Of a stretch of 64,000 nucleotides of DNA, positions 37,544 through 45,747 are shown in pieces. The notes under the pieces were generated by a model that was given only the letters and a program-made list of their open reading frames with translations, was not told the DNA's origin and made no database searches. A program made the translations under genes and the position numbers. The stretch is taken from positions 44,993 through 108,992 of the forward strand of contig CAVUTD010000016.1 in the NCBI GenBank assembly GCA_963744345.1, read 5' to 3'. How positions within the stretch are numbered: the stretch's first letter is position 1; each line of letters begins with the position of its first letter. Origin of the DNA: DASTFP01 sp963744345. GTDB lineage: Bacteria; Verrucomicrobiota; Verrucomicrobiia; Chthoniobacterales; Terrimicrobiaceae.

Positions 37544-38467
37544 CTATTTCACGGGAGAGTAACTGACTCGCTTCTTGCTCAGGTCCCTTTCGATGCGTTC
37601 TCTTCCGCCACGAAGTTGGGTCTTCTTGCGGAGCGCAATGATAGCGGTTACAACGTCGACGACCGCAAGTTGCGCGATACGCGAAGCAACTGTTTCTGCC
37701 GCATAGGGTTTCCTGCTTACTGCGGAAAGAAGCACGATGTCCGAAAGAAGAGCGGCAGACGATCGCGGAACGCTGGTCAGGACAATCGTCGCCGCCTGGC
37801 GCGCTCTGGCCGTTTCTAAAGCTTCGATAATGTCCCGGGTTTCGCCGCTGTACGTGACGCAGAACAGCAAATCGGTCGGACCTACATTCGCGGCGATACT
37901 CGCCAGAACGTGTGGATCTGCGCACGCAGAGGATGGAATCTGGAGCCTGAGGAAGCGCTGGTAGGTGTCCTGCGCCACAGGCGCCGAACTTCCAAAGCCC
38001 GTTAAGAAAACATGATTCGCCGCCAAGATGCGGTCTGCGGAAGATGCCAAGGCAGCTTCATCCAACAGCGTCAATGTTTCCTGAAGAACTTCGAGGTTAA
38101 TCTTGATGACTTCCCGTGCCACATGCAGGATGTCGGTGGCTTTTGCATCCAAAGGAACGTCAAAGCCTAACAGTTCGGCACCGCGGAGCAGACCCCGATT
38201 TTCCAAGAGGGCAGCTCGAAGTTGGCGATACCCACGATAGCCACTCAGCTGGCATACGCGCACCACAGCCGTCTTGTTCGATCTAGTCAATTTCGCCAAC
38301 TCGCCGATCGAGAACGAGGCAACCCGCTGCGGGTTATCGACAATATACTGCGCCACGCTTCGACAACTCCCGGGCATTTGTCTCACCGCGGACAAAAGGT
38401 TGTGGAGAGGATGCAGGTCGAAGTCGGGGACGCTTCCGGAACGTGCATCCTGACCCTCCTCTTTCAC
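37544..38467 (-). CDS. RpiR/MurR-family transcriptional regulator
   Basis: HTH_6 plus SIS-domain regulator of 307 aa, first gene of the deoxy-sugar locus and probably its sugar-phosphate-sensing controller. HTH region: SVAQYIVDNPQRVASFSIGE, LAKLTRSNKTAVVRVCQLSG. The SIS domain follows with VFLTGFGSSAPVAQDTYQRF and LLFCVTYSGETRDIIEAL. The GTG at 38467 lies only 8 bases from a predicted -10 box, so the mRNA may be nearly leaderless or the real start may be further in. Confidence 0.88.
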   Translation of the reverse strand: MKEEGQDARSGSVPDFDLHPLHNLLSAVRQMPGSCRSVAQYIVDNPQRVASFSIGELAKLTRSNKTAVVRVCQLSGYRGYRQLRAALLENRGLLRGAELLGFDVPLDAKATDILHVAREVIKINLEVLQETLTLLDEAALASSADRILAANHVFLTGFGSSAPVAQDTYQRFLRLQIPSSACADPHVLASIAANVGPTDLLFCVTYSGETRDIIEALETARARQAATIVLTSVPRSSAALLSDIVLLSAVSRKPYAAETVASRIAQLAVVDVVTAIIALRKKTQLRGGRERIERDLSKKRVSYSPVK

Positions 38468-38475
38468 GCCTAAAC

Positions 38476-38504
38476 TCTAGATCGCAACTATGTTTCAATG
38501 TCAA
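38476..38504 (-). promoter_or_regulatory. Predicted sigma-70 promoter for the RpiR-led operon
   Basis: On the minus strand a perfect TTGACA (38504-38499) and TCTAGA (38481-38476) are spaced by 17 bases, just upstream of the regulator start. The -10 is only half consensus. Confidence 0.4.
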
Positions 38505-39136
38505 GGGTTTTATGTAACTTAGTTTTGACCGCGGAAGACGGGAAACTCAGCGGAGGTGCTTCTTGCCGGAGCAGTTCGCAAACAGGTCATTGGTCAACTC
38601 GCCGCTGAGTCTTTTACTGGACCGGATTGAAGGGCATACCCGCAAGACCTTGCGCAGAGGTCGCGGCTTGGCTGCTTCCCCGTCGGAAGATTTGTTGAGA
38701 AACGGAGTCCTGCCTCCTTCCTCTGGATTACTCAAGCCTGCGTCGTCGAGGCCGCCGCCATGAAGGGCAATTCGCTCCTCGAGCGCGTGAGCAAAGCGGG
38801 TGCACCTGTGCTCTTCGGAAAACGGCTTATCCCTCGCAACGGCCTCTTGGCTGAAATCAAGCAGACGGCAGCGATGCTTTGGCCCAAAACATAGTCCAGC
38901 ACAATAGTCGGAAATTTCTATGAAGAGCAAGTCAGCAGAAATCGCTCCCCAGATGTGGGGCTTCTGCGCAAGCTTTCCGAAATTTCTCGTGAAACTTGAC
39001 ATTGGAAGGCGCTTTCCCTAGGAAACTGGCAACTGGTGCGCCGCCCCTAGAACCGGAGACATCTTGACTGATACAACGTTGAATTTTAGACGCCCACGTT
39101 CGCGCACGGAATCGCTGTTATGGGGCACGCTTTAGA
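38505..39136. other. Divergent region between two sugar transport operons
   Basis: About 630 bases. A 151-aa minus-strand frame (38547-39002) fills much of it but has no domain or good start context. TTGACT at 39064-39069 could be the -35 of the plus-strand operon. The stretch may contain a decayed gene; none is supported. Confidence 0.4.
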
Positions 39137-40132
39137 ATGAACCGAGCCGGTGCCGCCGACGCGCCGAAGGCGCGTCAATCCGTGCTAAGCCGCATCTTGG
39201 CGGTCAGAGAGTTTGGAAGCCTTGCGGCATTGATCCTCATGGTTGTGATCATTGCGGTGTCAATTCCGCAATTTCGGCAGCTTGAGAACATCATTAATGT
39301 GACTCGCAATTTTTCCTTCATCGGGATTGTCGCGATGGGCATGACTCTAGTGATCTTGACTGGCGGCATTGATCTCTCGGTTGGTTCCGTCTGGGCGATG
39401 TCCGCCGTTCTGGCGGCCTCCCTGATGTCTCAAGGTTGGTTGATGATCCCGGCGATTTGCGTCGCACTTCTAGCGGCAACGTTGGTTGGCTTTTTCAACG
39501 GCCTGTGCGTGACACGCCTGAACATGTCTCCTTTCGTCCCAACGCTGGCGTCCCTTGCGATCGCGCGTAGCCTGGCCTTGGTCATCACCCGCGGAAGACC
39601 GATCTCCAGTTTCGGACCGCAGCAGGATGCGTTTCTCTGGATCGGTGGAGGATCAATTCTCGGCATCCCCAATCCGGTTGTTTTGTTCATTGTGGTCGCA
39701 GTGGTTCTATGGATCGTGCTGTCTAGAACCGTCTGGGGTCGTCGCGTCTACGCGGTGGGCGGCAACGAAAAGGCCGCCCGCTTAACTGGCCTGAACGTGA
39801 GACGATTGAAAGTGGCGGTTTACATCATTTCCTCATTTTGCGCTGGCTTGGCTGGAATAGTGCAAGCCAGCTATCTTTCGAGCGTCACCGCCAGCTTGGC
39901 AACCGGTCAGGAACTTAGCGTGATTGCCGCAACCGTCATTGGCGGCGTTAACCTCGCTGGAGGTGAGGGAACAGTTTTCGGAGTCGTTATAGGAACTATC
40001 ATGCTTGAGATTCTTAGAAACGGACTTCTGCTTTTTGGAATCGACCCGTATTGGCAGGGAGTCTTCGTGGGAGCCATCATCATCATTGCCGTTTCGATCG
40101 ATCGCTTTCGTCAGACCAGCCTGAAGGACTAA
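39137..40132 (+). CDS. Sugar ABC transporter permease (RbsC-like), second system
   Basis: 331-aa membrane permease of the same family as the one at 36485 but only moderately similar. Blocks: GMTLVILTGGIDLSVGSVWA, VGFFNGLCVTRLNMSPFVPT, WGRRVYAVGGNEKAARLTGL and IGGVNLAGGEGTVFG. First gene of a plus-strand operon of permease, binding protein and ATPase. The start ATG follows the N-terminal cytoplasmic leader MNRAGAADAPKA. The substrate is probably a monosaccharide. Confidence 0.9.
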   Translation: MNRAGAADAPKARQSVLSRILAVREFGSLAALILMVVIIAVSIPQFRQLENIINVTRNFSFIGIVAMGMTLVILTGGIDLSVGSVWAMSAVLAASLMSQGWLMIPAICVALLAATLVGFFNGLCVTRLNMSPFVPTLASLAIARSLALVITRGRPISSFGPQQDAFLWIGGGSILGIPNPVVLFIVVAVVLWIVLSRTVWGRRVYAVGGNEKAARLTGLNVRRLKVAVYIISSFCAGLAGIVQASYLSSVTASLATGQELSVIAATVIGGVNLAGGEGTVFGVVIGTIMLEILRNGLLLFGIDPYWQGVFVGAIIIIAVSIDRFRQTSLKD

Positions 40133-40181
40133 ATGGACGACAACTTTTTCAAATACTAACAACCACAAGAAAGACCCACCC

Positions 40182-41129
40182 ATGAAACCAAAACAACTCT
40201 CTCTGCGCTTTCTCTTGCTGGCCAGTGCAGCTGCCTTCCTCAGCTCAGCACACGCCGCCGATAAGCCCAAAACCTTCGCCTTAGTGCCCAAATCAATTAG
40301 CGTTCCCTTCTATGCCGATGTGGAAAAAGGATGCAAAGAAGAGGCGCAGAAGCTTGGCGTTAAACTCTTGTATACCGGTCCCAACACCCCTGACGAGGCC
40401 GAGCAAGTGCAAATTCTCAGGGACGTAGTGGCCCGTGGCGTCGATGGGCTCGCTATCGCGCCGATGAACGCGGATTCAGTAGTCGGCGTCATCGCCGATG
40501 CACGCAAGAAGGGGATTCCGGTGATTACGTTTGATTCGGATTCTCCGAAATCACAGCGAATGGCCTATGTGGGTACGGATAACTACGAGGCTGGAAAGGA
40601 AGCCGGCAAAGCTTTCAAGCAACGCTTGCCAAAGGGAAAGTATGCTGTAATCACTGGCGGGCTTGCGGCACAAAACCTCAATGACCGCATTAAAGGGTTT
40701 AAAGAGGTGGTCAGCGGGGGCGACTACCAGGAGGTTTCCGGATCTCCCTTTCCATGCGACGATGATGCGGTCAGAGGCGTCCAGATTGTGCAGGATATTT
40801 TGACGCGTTATCCGGATTTGGATGGGATTTTCCTTTCAGGGGGATGGCCTTTGTTTGGAGCGCCCGAAGCCTTCATGAAAGCGCTTGGAAAACGTGCGCC
40901 AGACATTAAAACGAATAAGTTCGTCGTCGTAAGCTTCGACACCTTACCTGAGGAGCTTAAACTGCTCAAGGATGGCTACTGCAGCGCGCTGATCGGTCAG
41001 CGACCATACGCCATGGGCGTAAAGAGCATGGATGTGCTCAATGACCTAAGTCAGGGGAAAAAGGCGGAAAGCATCAACACGGGAGTCGACGTCGTTGATT
41101 CAAGCAACGTGGATCAATTTCTCAAATAA
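40182..41129 (+). CDS. Sugar ABC transporter substrate-binding protein, second system
   Basis: 315 aa with a clear signal peptide ending SSAHAADK. Periplasmic binding protein fold: FALVPKSISVPFYADVEKGC, GVDGLAIAPMNADSV, GIPVITFDSDSP, YVGTDNYEAGKEAG, GIFLSGGWPLFGAPEAF and VVSFDTLPEELKLLKDG. The pattern is closer to rhamnose/ribose-type SBPs than to glucose-type. It lies 49 bases after the permease gene, with an AAGAAAG ribosome site. Confidence 0.9.
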   Translation: MKPKQLSLRFLLLASAAAFLSSAHAADKPKTFALVPKSISVPFYADVEKGCKEEAQKLGVKLLYTGPNTPDEAEQVQILRDVVARGVDGLAIAPMNADSVVGVIADARKKGIPVITFDSDSPKSQRMAYVGTDNYEAGKEAGKAFKQRLPKGKYAVITGGLAAQNLNDRIKGFKEVVSGGDYQEVSGSPFPCDDDAVRGVQIVQDILTRYPDLDGIFLSGGWPLFGAPEAFMKALGKRAPDIKTNKFVVVSFDTLPEELKLLKDGYCSALIGQRPYAMGVKSMDVLNDLSQGKKAESINTGVDVVDSSNVDQFLK

Positions 41130-41165
41130 CGGAATCTTCGGCGGGCATCCCTGCCTCACTGCTCG

Positions 41166-42674
41166 ATGGCTGCGATTCTGAAAATTCGCGGAATCACTAA
41201 GACTTATCCGGGCGTCCGCGCTCTCCAGGATGTTAGCTTCGAGGTGGAGCGGGGAAGCATTCACGCCATCATGGGAGAGAATGGCGCAGGGAAAAGCACC
41301 TTAATGCAGATTATTGCTGGTGCTCAACGACCCACGGCCGGAGCCCTCGACTTTGACGGGCGTGAGGTTCATTTCTCGAGCCCCGCGGACGCTCAAGAGG
41401 TTGGCATTGCCATTGTCTACCAGGAACTGAACCTTTCTCCCAACCTTTCCATAGCGGAAAATGTATTTCTCGGCTCGGAACCAAAGGTCGGCGGCGCCTT
41501 CGTAGATCGTAAGACACAAAGAGCCAAGACGATCGCAATTCTCGAACGGTTAGGAATTCATTTCGATCCCGATATTATCGTCGGTCGTCTAACTGTCGGG
41601 CAACAACAGCTCGTTGAAATCTGCAAAAGCTTAGTTCGTGAGCCACGCTTGCTCATCTTTGACGAGCCAACTTCCAGCCTTTCCGAAGCCGACGCAGAGA
41701 CTTTGTTCAGAGTCATTCACGATCTGAAGGCCCATGGGGTCACGATGCTTTACATCTCGCATCGGTTTCCTGAGGTATTCGCGAACTGCGACGTGGTGAC
41801 TGTCTTGCGCGACGGAAAGCACGTTAAGACGCTCCCGATGAAGTCGACGCGCGAATCTGAAGTCGTCAGCTTGATGGTTGGTCGAGAATTGCTCGCGTTT
41901 CACCGCAAGGAACGAACTCCCAGTCAGGAAGTGATGTTCGAGGTCCGCGGCCTCACTAAGAGCCATGAGTACACGGATGTGAGCTTTAAGATTCATCGGG
42001 GAGAAATCGTTGCTCTGGCCGGGTTGATCGGAGCAGGTCGCAGTGAAATGGCCCTGGGCGTCTTTGGATGCCCTCCGCCCGACTCGGGAGAAGTTCTCGT
42101 CCAAAATCAGCCTGTTCGGATCAGGCGCGCCCAGGATGCCATGCGAGCGGGTATTGCTTTGGCCCCTGAGGATCGCAAGTCCACGGGTTTGGTTCTTGGG
42201 GCAAGCGTCGGACATAATGTCTCGATGGCGGTGCTACCTAAGTTGGCACGAGCGCAGTTTATTGATCAAAAGGCGGAGCGCAAGTTGATCGACGGTTTCG
42301 TAGCGCGGCTGAACATCCGGACACCCAGCCAGGAGCAGAAGGTAGGCTTTTTGAGTGGCGGTAACCAGCAGAAGGTCATGCTCGCCAAATGGCTGGCCGT
42401 GCAACCGAGATGCTTGATTGTCGATGAACCCACACGAGGAGTTGACGTCGGCACTAAAGCGGAAATCTATGCGCTATTCGATGAACTCGCTGACGCCGGT
42501 GTGCCGATTCTCATGATCTCGAGTGACTTGCCCGAAGTGCTGGCGCTCGCAGATAGAATCGTGGTTATGCGTCACGGGCACGTTGCTGGTGAATTGAACC
42601 GCGGCGAAGCGAGCGAGGAAAAAATCATGCACCTCGCAGCACTCGGAAGCGAAACCGAGCAACCCATAGCATAG
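41166..42674 (+). CDS. Sugar ABC transporter ATP-binding protein (RbsA-like, two domains)
   Basis: 502 aa with two fused nucleotide-binding domains. Domain one has Walker A GENGAGKST, QELNLSPNLSI, VGQQQLVEICKSL and LLIFDEPTSSL. Domain two has a degenerate Walker A GLIGAGRSEM, as in RbsA, and an intact FLSGGNQQKVMLAKWL with CLIVDEPTRGVDVGT. That asymmetry is normal for the family. Last gene of the second importer; after it the accessory region begins. Confidence 0.93.
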   Translation: MAAILKIRGITKTYPGVRALQDVSFEVERGSIHAIMGENGAGKSTLMQIIAGAQRPTAGALDFDGREVHFSSPADAQEVGIAIVYQELNLSPNLSIAENVFLGSEPKVGGAFVDRKTQRAKTIAILERLGIHFDPDIIVGRLTVGQQQLVEICKSLVREPRLLIFDEPTSSLSEADAETLFRVIHDLKAHGVTMLYISHRFPEVFANCDVVTVLRDGKHVKTLPMKSTRESEVVSLMVGRELLAFHRKERTPSQEVMFEVRGLTKSHEYTDVSFKIHRGEIVALAGLIGAGRSEMALGVFGCPPPDSGEVLVQNQPVRIRRAQDAMRAGIALAPEDRKSTGLVLGASVGHNVSMAVLPKLARAQFIDQKAERKLIDGFVARLNIRTPSQEQKVGFLSGGNQQKVMLAKWLAVQPRCLIVDEPTRGVDVGTKAEIYALFDELADAGVPILMISSDLPEVLALADRIVVMRHGHVAGELNRGEASEEKIMHLAALGSETEQPIA

Positions 42675-43183
42675 AAGAGGACTGGGCGCTTTGAACCGGC
42701 GCTTAATTCACCGTCGCTAGCTTTTAGGGCGGCGTGGTATCGGCTATCCACCACCTCCGCGTCGCACCTTCTTCCAGATCAACGAATCAGTACATCAGTT
42801 CGACTCCAAAGTTCAGCCCTGAGCCCAAAAGTCTGACCTCTGGAATTTGGGTGGGCGGCACTTCATTTTCTGGGCCGACCGAGCCCGTCCTGCGAGCGGT
42901 CCCTCTCCCGACCGTGTCGGGAACTGCGACACGTTTACTACCGCTCCTCATCCTGTCGCAAAAATCGGAGCGACAGGATTCGAACTCGAAGCCCGCGGCT
43001 CATAATCAGGGGCTTGCAACGCGAGACTCACAAAGGGACTCAGATAGCTCAAAGATCGTCGATTTCGACTTGCAGCGGGTCATTAACGCATGGCGCGATC
43101 TGCCGGCAAACCTCAAGGCGACTATACTCGCCATCGCTGGCTCGGGTTGAAATCAGACTGCGCTCTTCCCTATACAAAGTTAG
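42675..43183 (+). other. Left junction region: tRNA-3'-like motif and integrase-tail-like sequence
   Basis: No intact gene. It contains a motif resembling the 3' end of a tRNA on the minus strand (42971-42989) followed by a stretch encoding DLQRVINAWRDLPANLKAT, the short tail often found after tRNA-derived sequence next to integrases in Verrucomicrobia and Planctomycetes. The plus-strand frame through it from 42734 has no other recognisable part. Confidence 0.45.
42971..42997 (-). repeat. 27-bp direct repeat, copy 1 (tRNA-3'-end-like, att candidate)
   Basis: Identical to 55131-55157. On the minus strand it contains TTCGAATCCTGTCG, which resembles a tRNA T-loop through the acceptor stem. It may be a relic of an attachment site. 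No complete tRNA can be folded around it. Confidence 0.5.
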
Positions 43184-43522
43184 CTACGCGCCGATGATTT
43201 CGTTCAATCCCTCAATCACTTGCTCCAGTTCCTCAATCGAAATGCGCCCGAGCTTCTTGCCGAGCCGCTTCACCGAAAGTGTCCTAATCTGGCTGATTTT
43301 CACCCATGAACGCTTAGGCAGGTTCGCCCCGGTCAATTCCAGCGTCAGCGGAAAGCCAGCTCGCGGTTCCTGGCTCGTGAGAGCGCAGGCAATCACCGTC
43401 CCGGACCGCTCGTTAAAAACATCCTGGCTCAGCACGAGGACCGGCCGCCGACCGGATTGCTCGTGACCTTGGGTTGGATCAACTTCGGCCCAGACGACAT
43501 CGCCCCTCAATATTCTGGCCAT
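43184..43522 (-). CDS. mazF: MazF/PemK-family toxin, copy 1
   Basis: 112-aa endoribonuclease toxin. GDVVWAEVDPTQGHEQSGRRP at the N-terminus, VLVLSQDVFN, and the C-terminal SQIRTLSVKRLGKKLG hold the conserved Arg, Ser/Thr and loop residues of the family. It overlaps the antitoxin gene by 16 bases and is translated after it. A nearly identical copy lies at 53608, differing by a Val/Ala and a Gly/Asp in the parts compared. Confidence 0.88.
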   Translation of the reverse strand: MARILRGDVVWAEVDPTQGHEQSGRRPVLVLSQDVFNERSGTVIACALTSQEPRAGFPLTLELTGANLPKRSWVKISQIRTLSVKRLGKKLGRISIEELEQVIEGLNEIIGA

Positions 43523-43749
43523 TTTGAGGCGTCTTTCCGGATGCCTTCCTCAGCCAGTTGGTGCTCTTCAGCCGGAAGGAGCTTCGCGCATTCCCGCGCA
43601 AGGCGGCCACGTTCCATGCGCGCGAGCTTCTCGGCGACAGCCTTCTGAATCGCTTCGCTGCGGCTGCGAAAGACCTTGCGCGCGACAAGGCTGTCCACCC
43701 GCCGAAGCAACTGGTCATCAATGGAAACTGCGACTTTTGCAACACGCAT
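43507..43749 (-). CDS. Ribbon-helix-helix antitoxin, copy 1
   Basis: 80 aa from ATG 43749: MRVAKVAVSIDDQLLRRVDS, a MetJ/Arc-type DNA-binding ribbon and helix, then a charged C-terminal arm that would wrap the toxin. MazF partners of this kind repress their own operon. A longer frame to 43785 adds hydrophobic residues unlike the family. Confidence 0.82.
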   Translation of the reverse strand: MRVAKVAVSIDDQLLRRVDSLVARKVFRSRSEAIQKAVAEKLARMERGRLARECAKLLPAEEHQLAEEGIRKDASKWPEY

Positions 43750-43826
43750 TGTTAGTAGCAGTACCATCAGTATGATTAACGTCAAAGAGCCTAGCGAATT
43801 GAAGAGCTCATCACTGAATTGGACTG

Positions 43827-43985
43827 ATGGCGAATCCGCTCCCCATTCTCTTGGGCGATTTGCGTTCGAAGACCGCCCTGAGGCTGGTGAGGGAATGGAA
43901 CGACCTGCACGACTTAGAACTGAAGCGTGACTGGGATCTGGCTCGTGATGGTATGGGTCTTGAGAAGGTGGCGCCGCTGGAATAG
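43827..43985 (+). pseudogene. DUF4160 remnant, copy 1
   Basis: A 52-aa frame beginning MANPLPILLGDLRSKTALRL and ending LEKVAPLE is the C-terminal two thirds of a DUF4160 protein; the N-terminal metal-site-like part is missing. It joins the MazEF duplicate directly upstream, so the 5' end was lost at that junction. DUF2442 follows 9 bases later, the usual partner. It matches the better copy at 56727. Confidence 0.65.
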
Positions 43986-43994
43986 AGTGGCCGC

Positions 43995-44264
43995 GTGTGG
44001 AGGATGAATGATATTTGGAGTGCCCGATACGTTCGGGATTATGTAGTGCACCTCGAGTTTGACGACGGCCTCAAAGGGGACGTCGATCTTTCATCGTACC
44101 TCGGGAAGGGGTCTATTTTCGCTCCTTTGGCCGAACTGTCGTACTTCAAGCAATTTACCTTCGAGGGAGGAACACTCGCCTGGCCGAACGGAGCAGATAT
44201 CGCTCCCGAGCGGCTCTACGAACTGACGGAAAATGCGAGCCATGCGGTCGAGCGAACGCGCTGA
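43995..44264 (+). CDS. DUF2442 protein, copy 1
   Basis: 89 aa; core MNDIWSARYVRDYVVHLEFD, DGLKGDVDLSSYLGKG, FAPLAELSYFKQFTFEGGTL, AWPNGADIAPERLYE. This is the DUF2442 pattern; the family often sits with DUF4160 and is suspected to be one half of a toxin-antitoxin-like pair. GTG at 43995 or the ATG three codons later could be the start. About 95% identical to the copy at 56952. Confidence 0.78.
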   Translation: MWRMNDIWSARYVRDYVVHLEFDDGLKGDVDLSSYLGKGSIFAPLAELSYFKQFTFEGGTLAWPNGADIAPERLYELTENASHAVERTR

Positions 44265-44812
44265 CGCGTGCCGCTATCGGCCGTCGCTGTCCGATCTTAC
44301 GATAATGACTACTATTGTATTGTAATCCCAGTCCGACTGTGCAAAAGCCCTCGGTCAATAGGCAAATTTGCCAATCTCTACCCTGGTGCCGCTCCTCTTT
44401 TGCAGGCTGCCGCCGTTGGGTCATGGGCTTGAATGTGGGCCATCGGGAAAGAAGAGAAGGGAAGCGCGGTCGTGAGTGACGGTTGCGCTTCTTGAGTGGG
44501 TCACTGCAGCGGCTGAAGAGGCGAAGGCGGAAAGGACGGCGGCAGGGATTCTGGTCGAAAACCTCGTAGACCTGATGAGCCGGTATTTCGAACACAGTGT
44601 AATCCGTAAATCTCGGCTCTCGTCTATTTGGAGAGCGTCAAAATGTCGGGGGTCAAGCGGCACGAGCGTGAAACTGTGGATACCAACCGCGGAAGACGCC
44701 CTCAAGATCGCTGTTCAGGACTTTAGTTCGTGTCTGTCGGCTTGGAGATTTCCTGGCTTGATCCGTTGGGTCCGACCAGCCTCGGGTGCGGCCGGTAACA
44801 TCACTCTAATCA
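44265..44812. other. Degenerate stretch after DUF2442 copy 1
   Basis: About 550 bases. A plus-strand frame from 44476 has a segment KLWIPTAEDALKIAVQD that faintly recalls PTAEDVxxxKL of nucleotidyltransferase-type antitoxin partners, but the rest does not follow. No supported gene. Confidence 0.35.
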
Positions 44813-45310
44813 TCACCATCGAAGAGGCTCGCTCGCTGGGGTTACGTTCCAGGTATTCATCCGAAGCTTCCAATCATTGCCCTCACGAGTAAGAATCCAT
44901 GAATAGTGGCCCTTGAGTTGTATAGGATCGCCCGTCTTGCCTTGAATAATCACACTCCATTCTCCACTTGACGCTATATTGTCAGCCGTACCAAGAATGC
45001 GAGGAGGATTTTGATCGCCCTTGCTCAGCTTGTTGCTGTGGCGCCATTCCTGGAAGTCGTCTGTAAACCATTTCTCGATGGCCTGTCGACCGTAAACCGG
45101 TCCTGTGTTCGTCACTAAAACCGCGTCTTCCGTGAAAAATGCGGCCAAGGAGGCGGCATCGTTGTTGTTTTCTGCTTCGTCATACTTCTTACCAAAGGCA
45201 AGAAGCTGCTCGATTGTTTGTGGATCGACCGTTTCTTTTTGTTGGGCAAAGATCGGCAAAGCAAAGCTGATTACCAATCCTACCAGGGCACCTAGTAAGC
45301 GTATTTTCAT
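44813..45310 (-). CDS. Secreted SnoaL/NTF2-like protein
   Basis: 165 aa with a signal peptide ending PIFAQQ. The alpha+beta barrel pattern of SgcJ-type NTF2 proteins is visible: LLAFGKKYDEAENNNDAASL, AAFFTEDAVLVTNTGPVYGR, QAIEKWFTDDFQEW, HYSWILTREGNDWKLRMNTW. Function is unknown for such stand-alone secreted domains. It is the only intact gene without mobile character in this part of the accessory region. Confidence 0.8.
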   Translation of the reverse strand: MKIRLLGALVGLVISFALPIFAQQKETVDPQTIEQLLAFGKKYDEAENNNDAASLAAFFTEDAVLVTNTGPVYGRQAIEKWFTDDFQEWRHSNKLSKGDQNPPRILGTADNIASSGEWSVIIQGKTGDPIQLKGHYSWILTREGNDWKLRMNTWNVTPASEPLRW

Positions 45311-45747
45311 CGTCTCCTCCCGGGGGTTTGGATAGTCTCTCGGATTTCTCTAGTCGCCGCTAACACCCGTGTCACCGAGGGCAGAGGGAACGCCTCTCGT
45401 TAAAGGTCGCTGGGCCGACGCTCGAAGTCAATGAAAAGGCTTTCGGTGATTCACCCTGGCGAACGCAAGGGGGCTCGTCAGGCATTTGCGAAAGTCGAAA
45501 CCGCAGTCCAGACATGGATTGGTGCCCGATCTGGGGGCGGCGCGCCAAGCGGAAATAGTCTGCGGGATGGCAATGGAACGTTAGCCGCTTGGCGTCACGT
45601 GACACCTATTGAGCACGACCCAAAATGAGAACCAGAAAACCCGGGTTTCCGCCGGTGCGCTAACTTTTTCAACTTCGGGCCTGGACGGATCGCCATGAGG
45701 ACCGGGCTCGGCTGCGAAGCGATCTTTCGGTCGCTTTGAATAGCGTA
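45311..45747. other. Intergenic stretch
   Basis: About 440 bases downstream of the WD40 gene and upstream of the SnoaL gene. Only short overlapping frames; nothing supported. Confidence 0.4.

Larger units (their letters stand above)
43012..43823. repeat. About 810-bp duplicated segment, copy 1 (MazEF cassette)
   Basis: Colinear with 53436-54246 at a constant offset of 10,424 bases through the toxin and antitoxin genes, about 95% identical by eye, with one 1-base indel upstream of the antitoxin. The left break is sharp at GCTTGCAAC. Confidence 0.85.

Noticed and set aside
38547..39002. 151-aa minus-strand frame between the two sugar operons
   Set aside because: No recognisable domain, no good ribosome site, and an unusual residue mix; it may be a chance frame or a very old relic.
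42940..43010. Complete tRNA gene on the minus strand
   Set aside because: Only a T-loop and acceptor-like end can be seen. Anticodon and T-stem 5' arms do not pair, so it is at most a 3'-end relic.
42734..43150. 138-aa plus-strand frame at the left of the accessory region
   Set aside because: Only its last 28 residues resemble anything (the repeated integrase tail); the rest looks random and crosses the tRNA-like motif.
44476..44892. 138-aa plus-strand frame considered as a nucleotidyltransferase-type relic
   Set aside because: Only a short PTAEDALK-like string is suggestive, and its end is antisense to the SnoaL gene.
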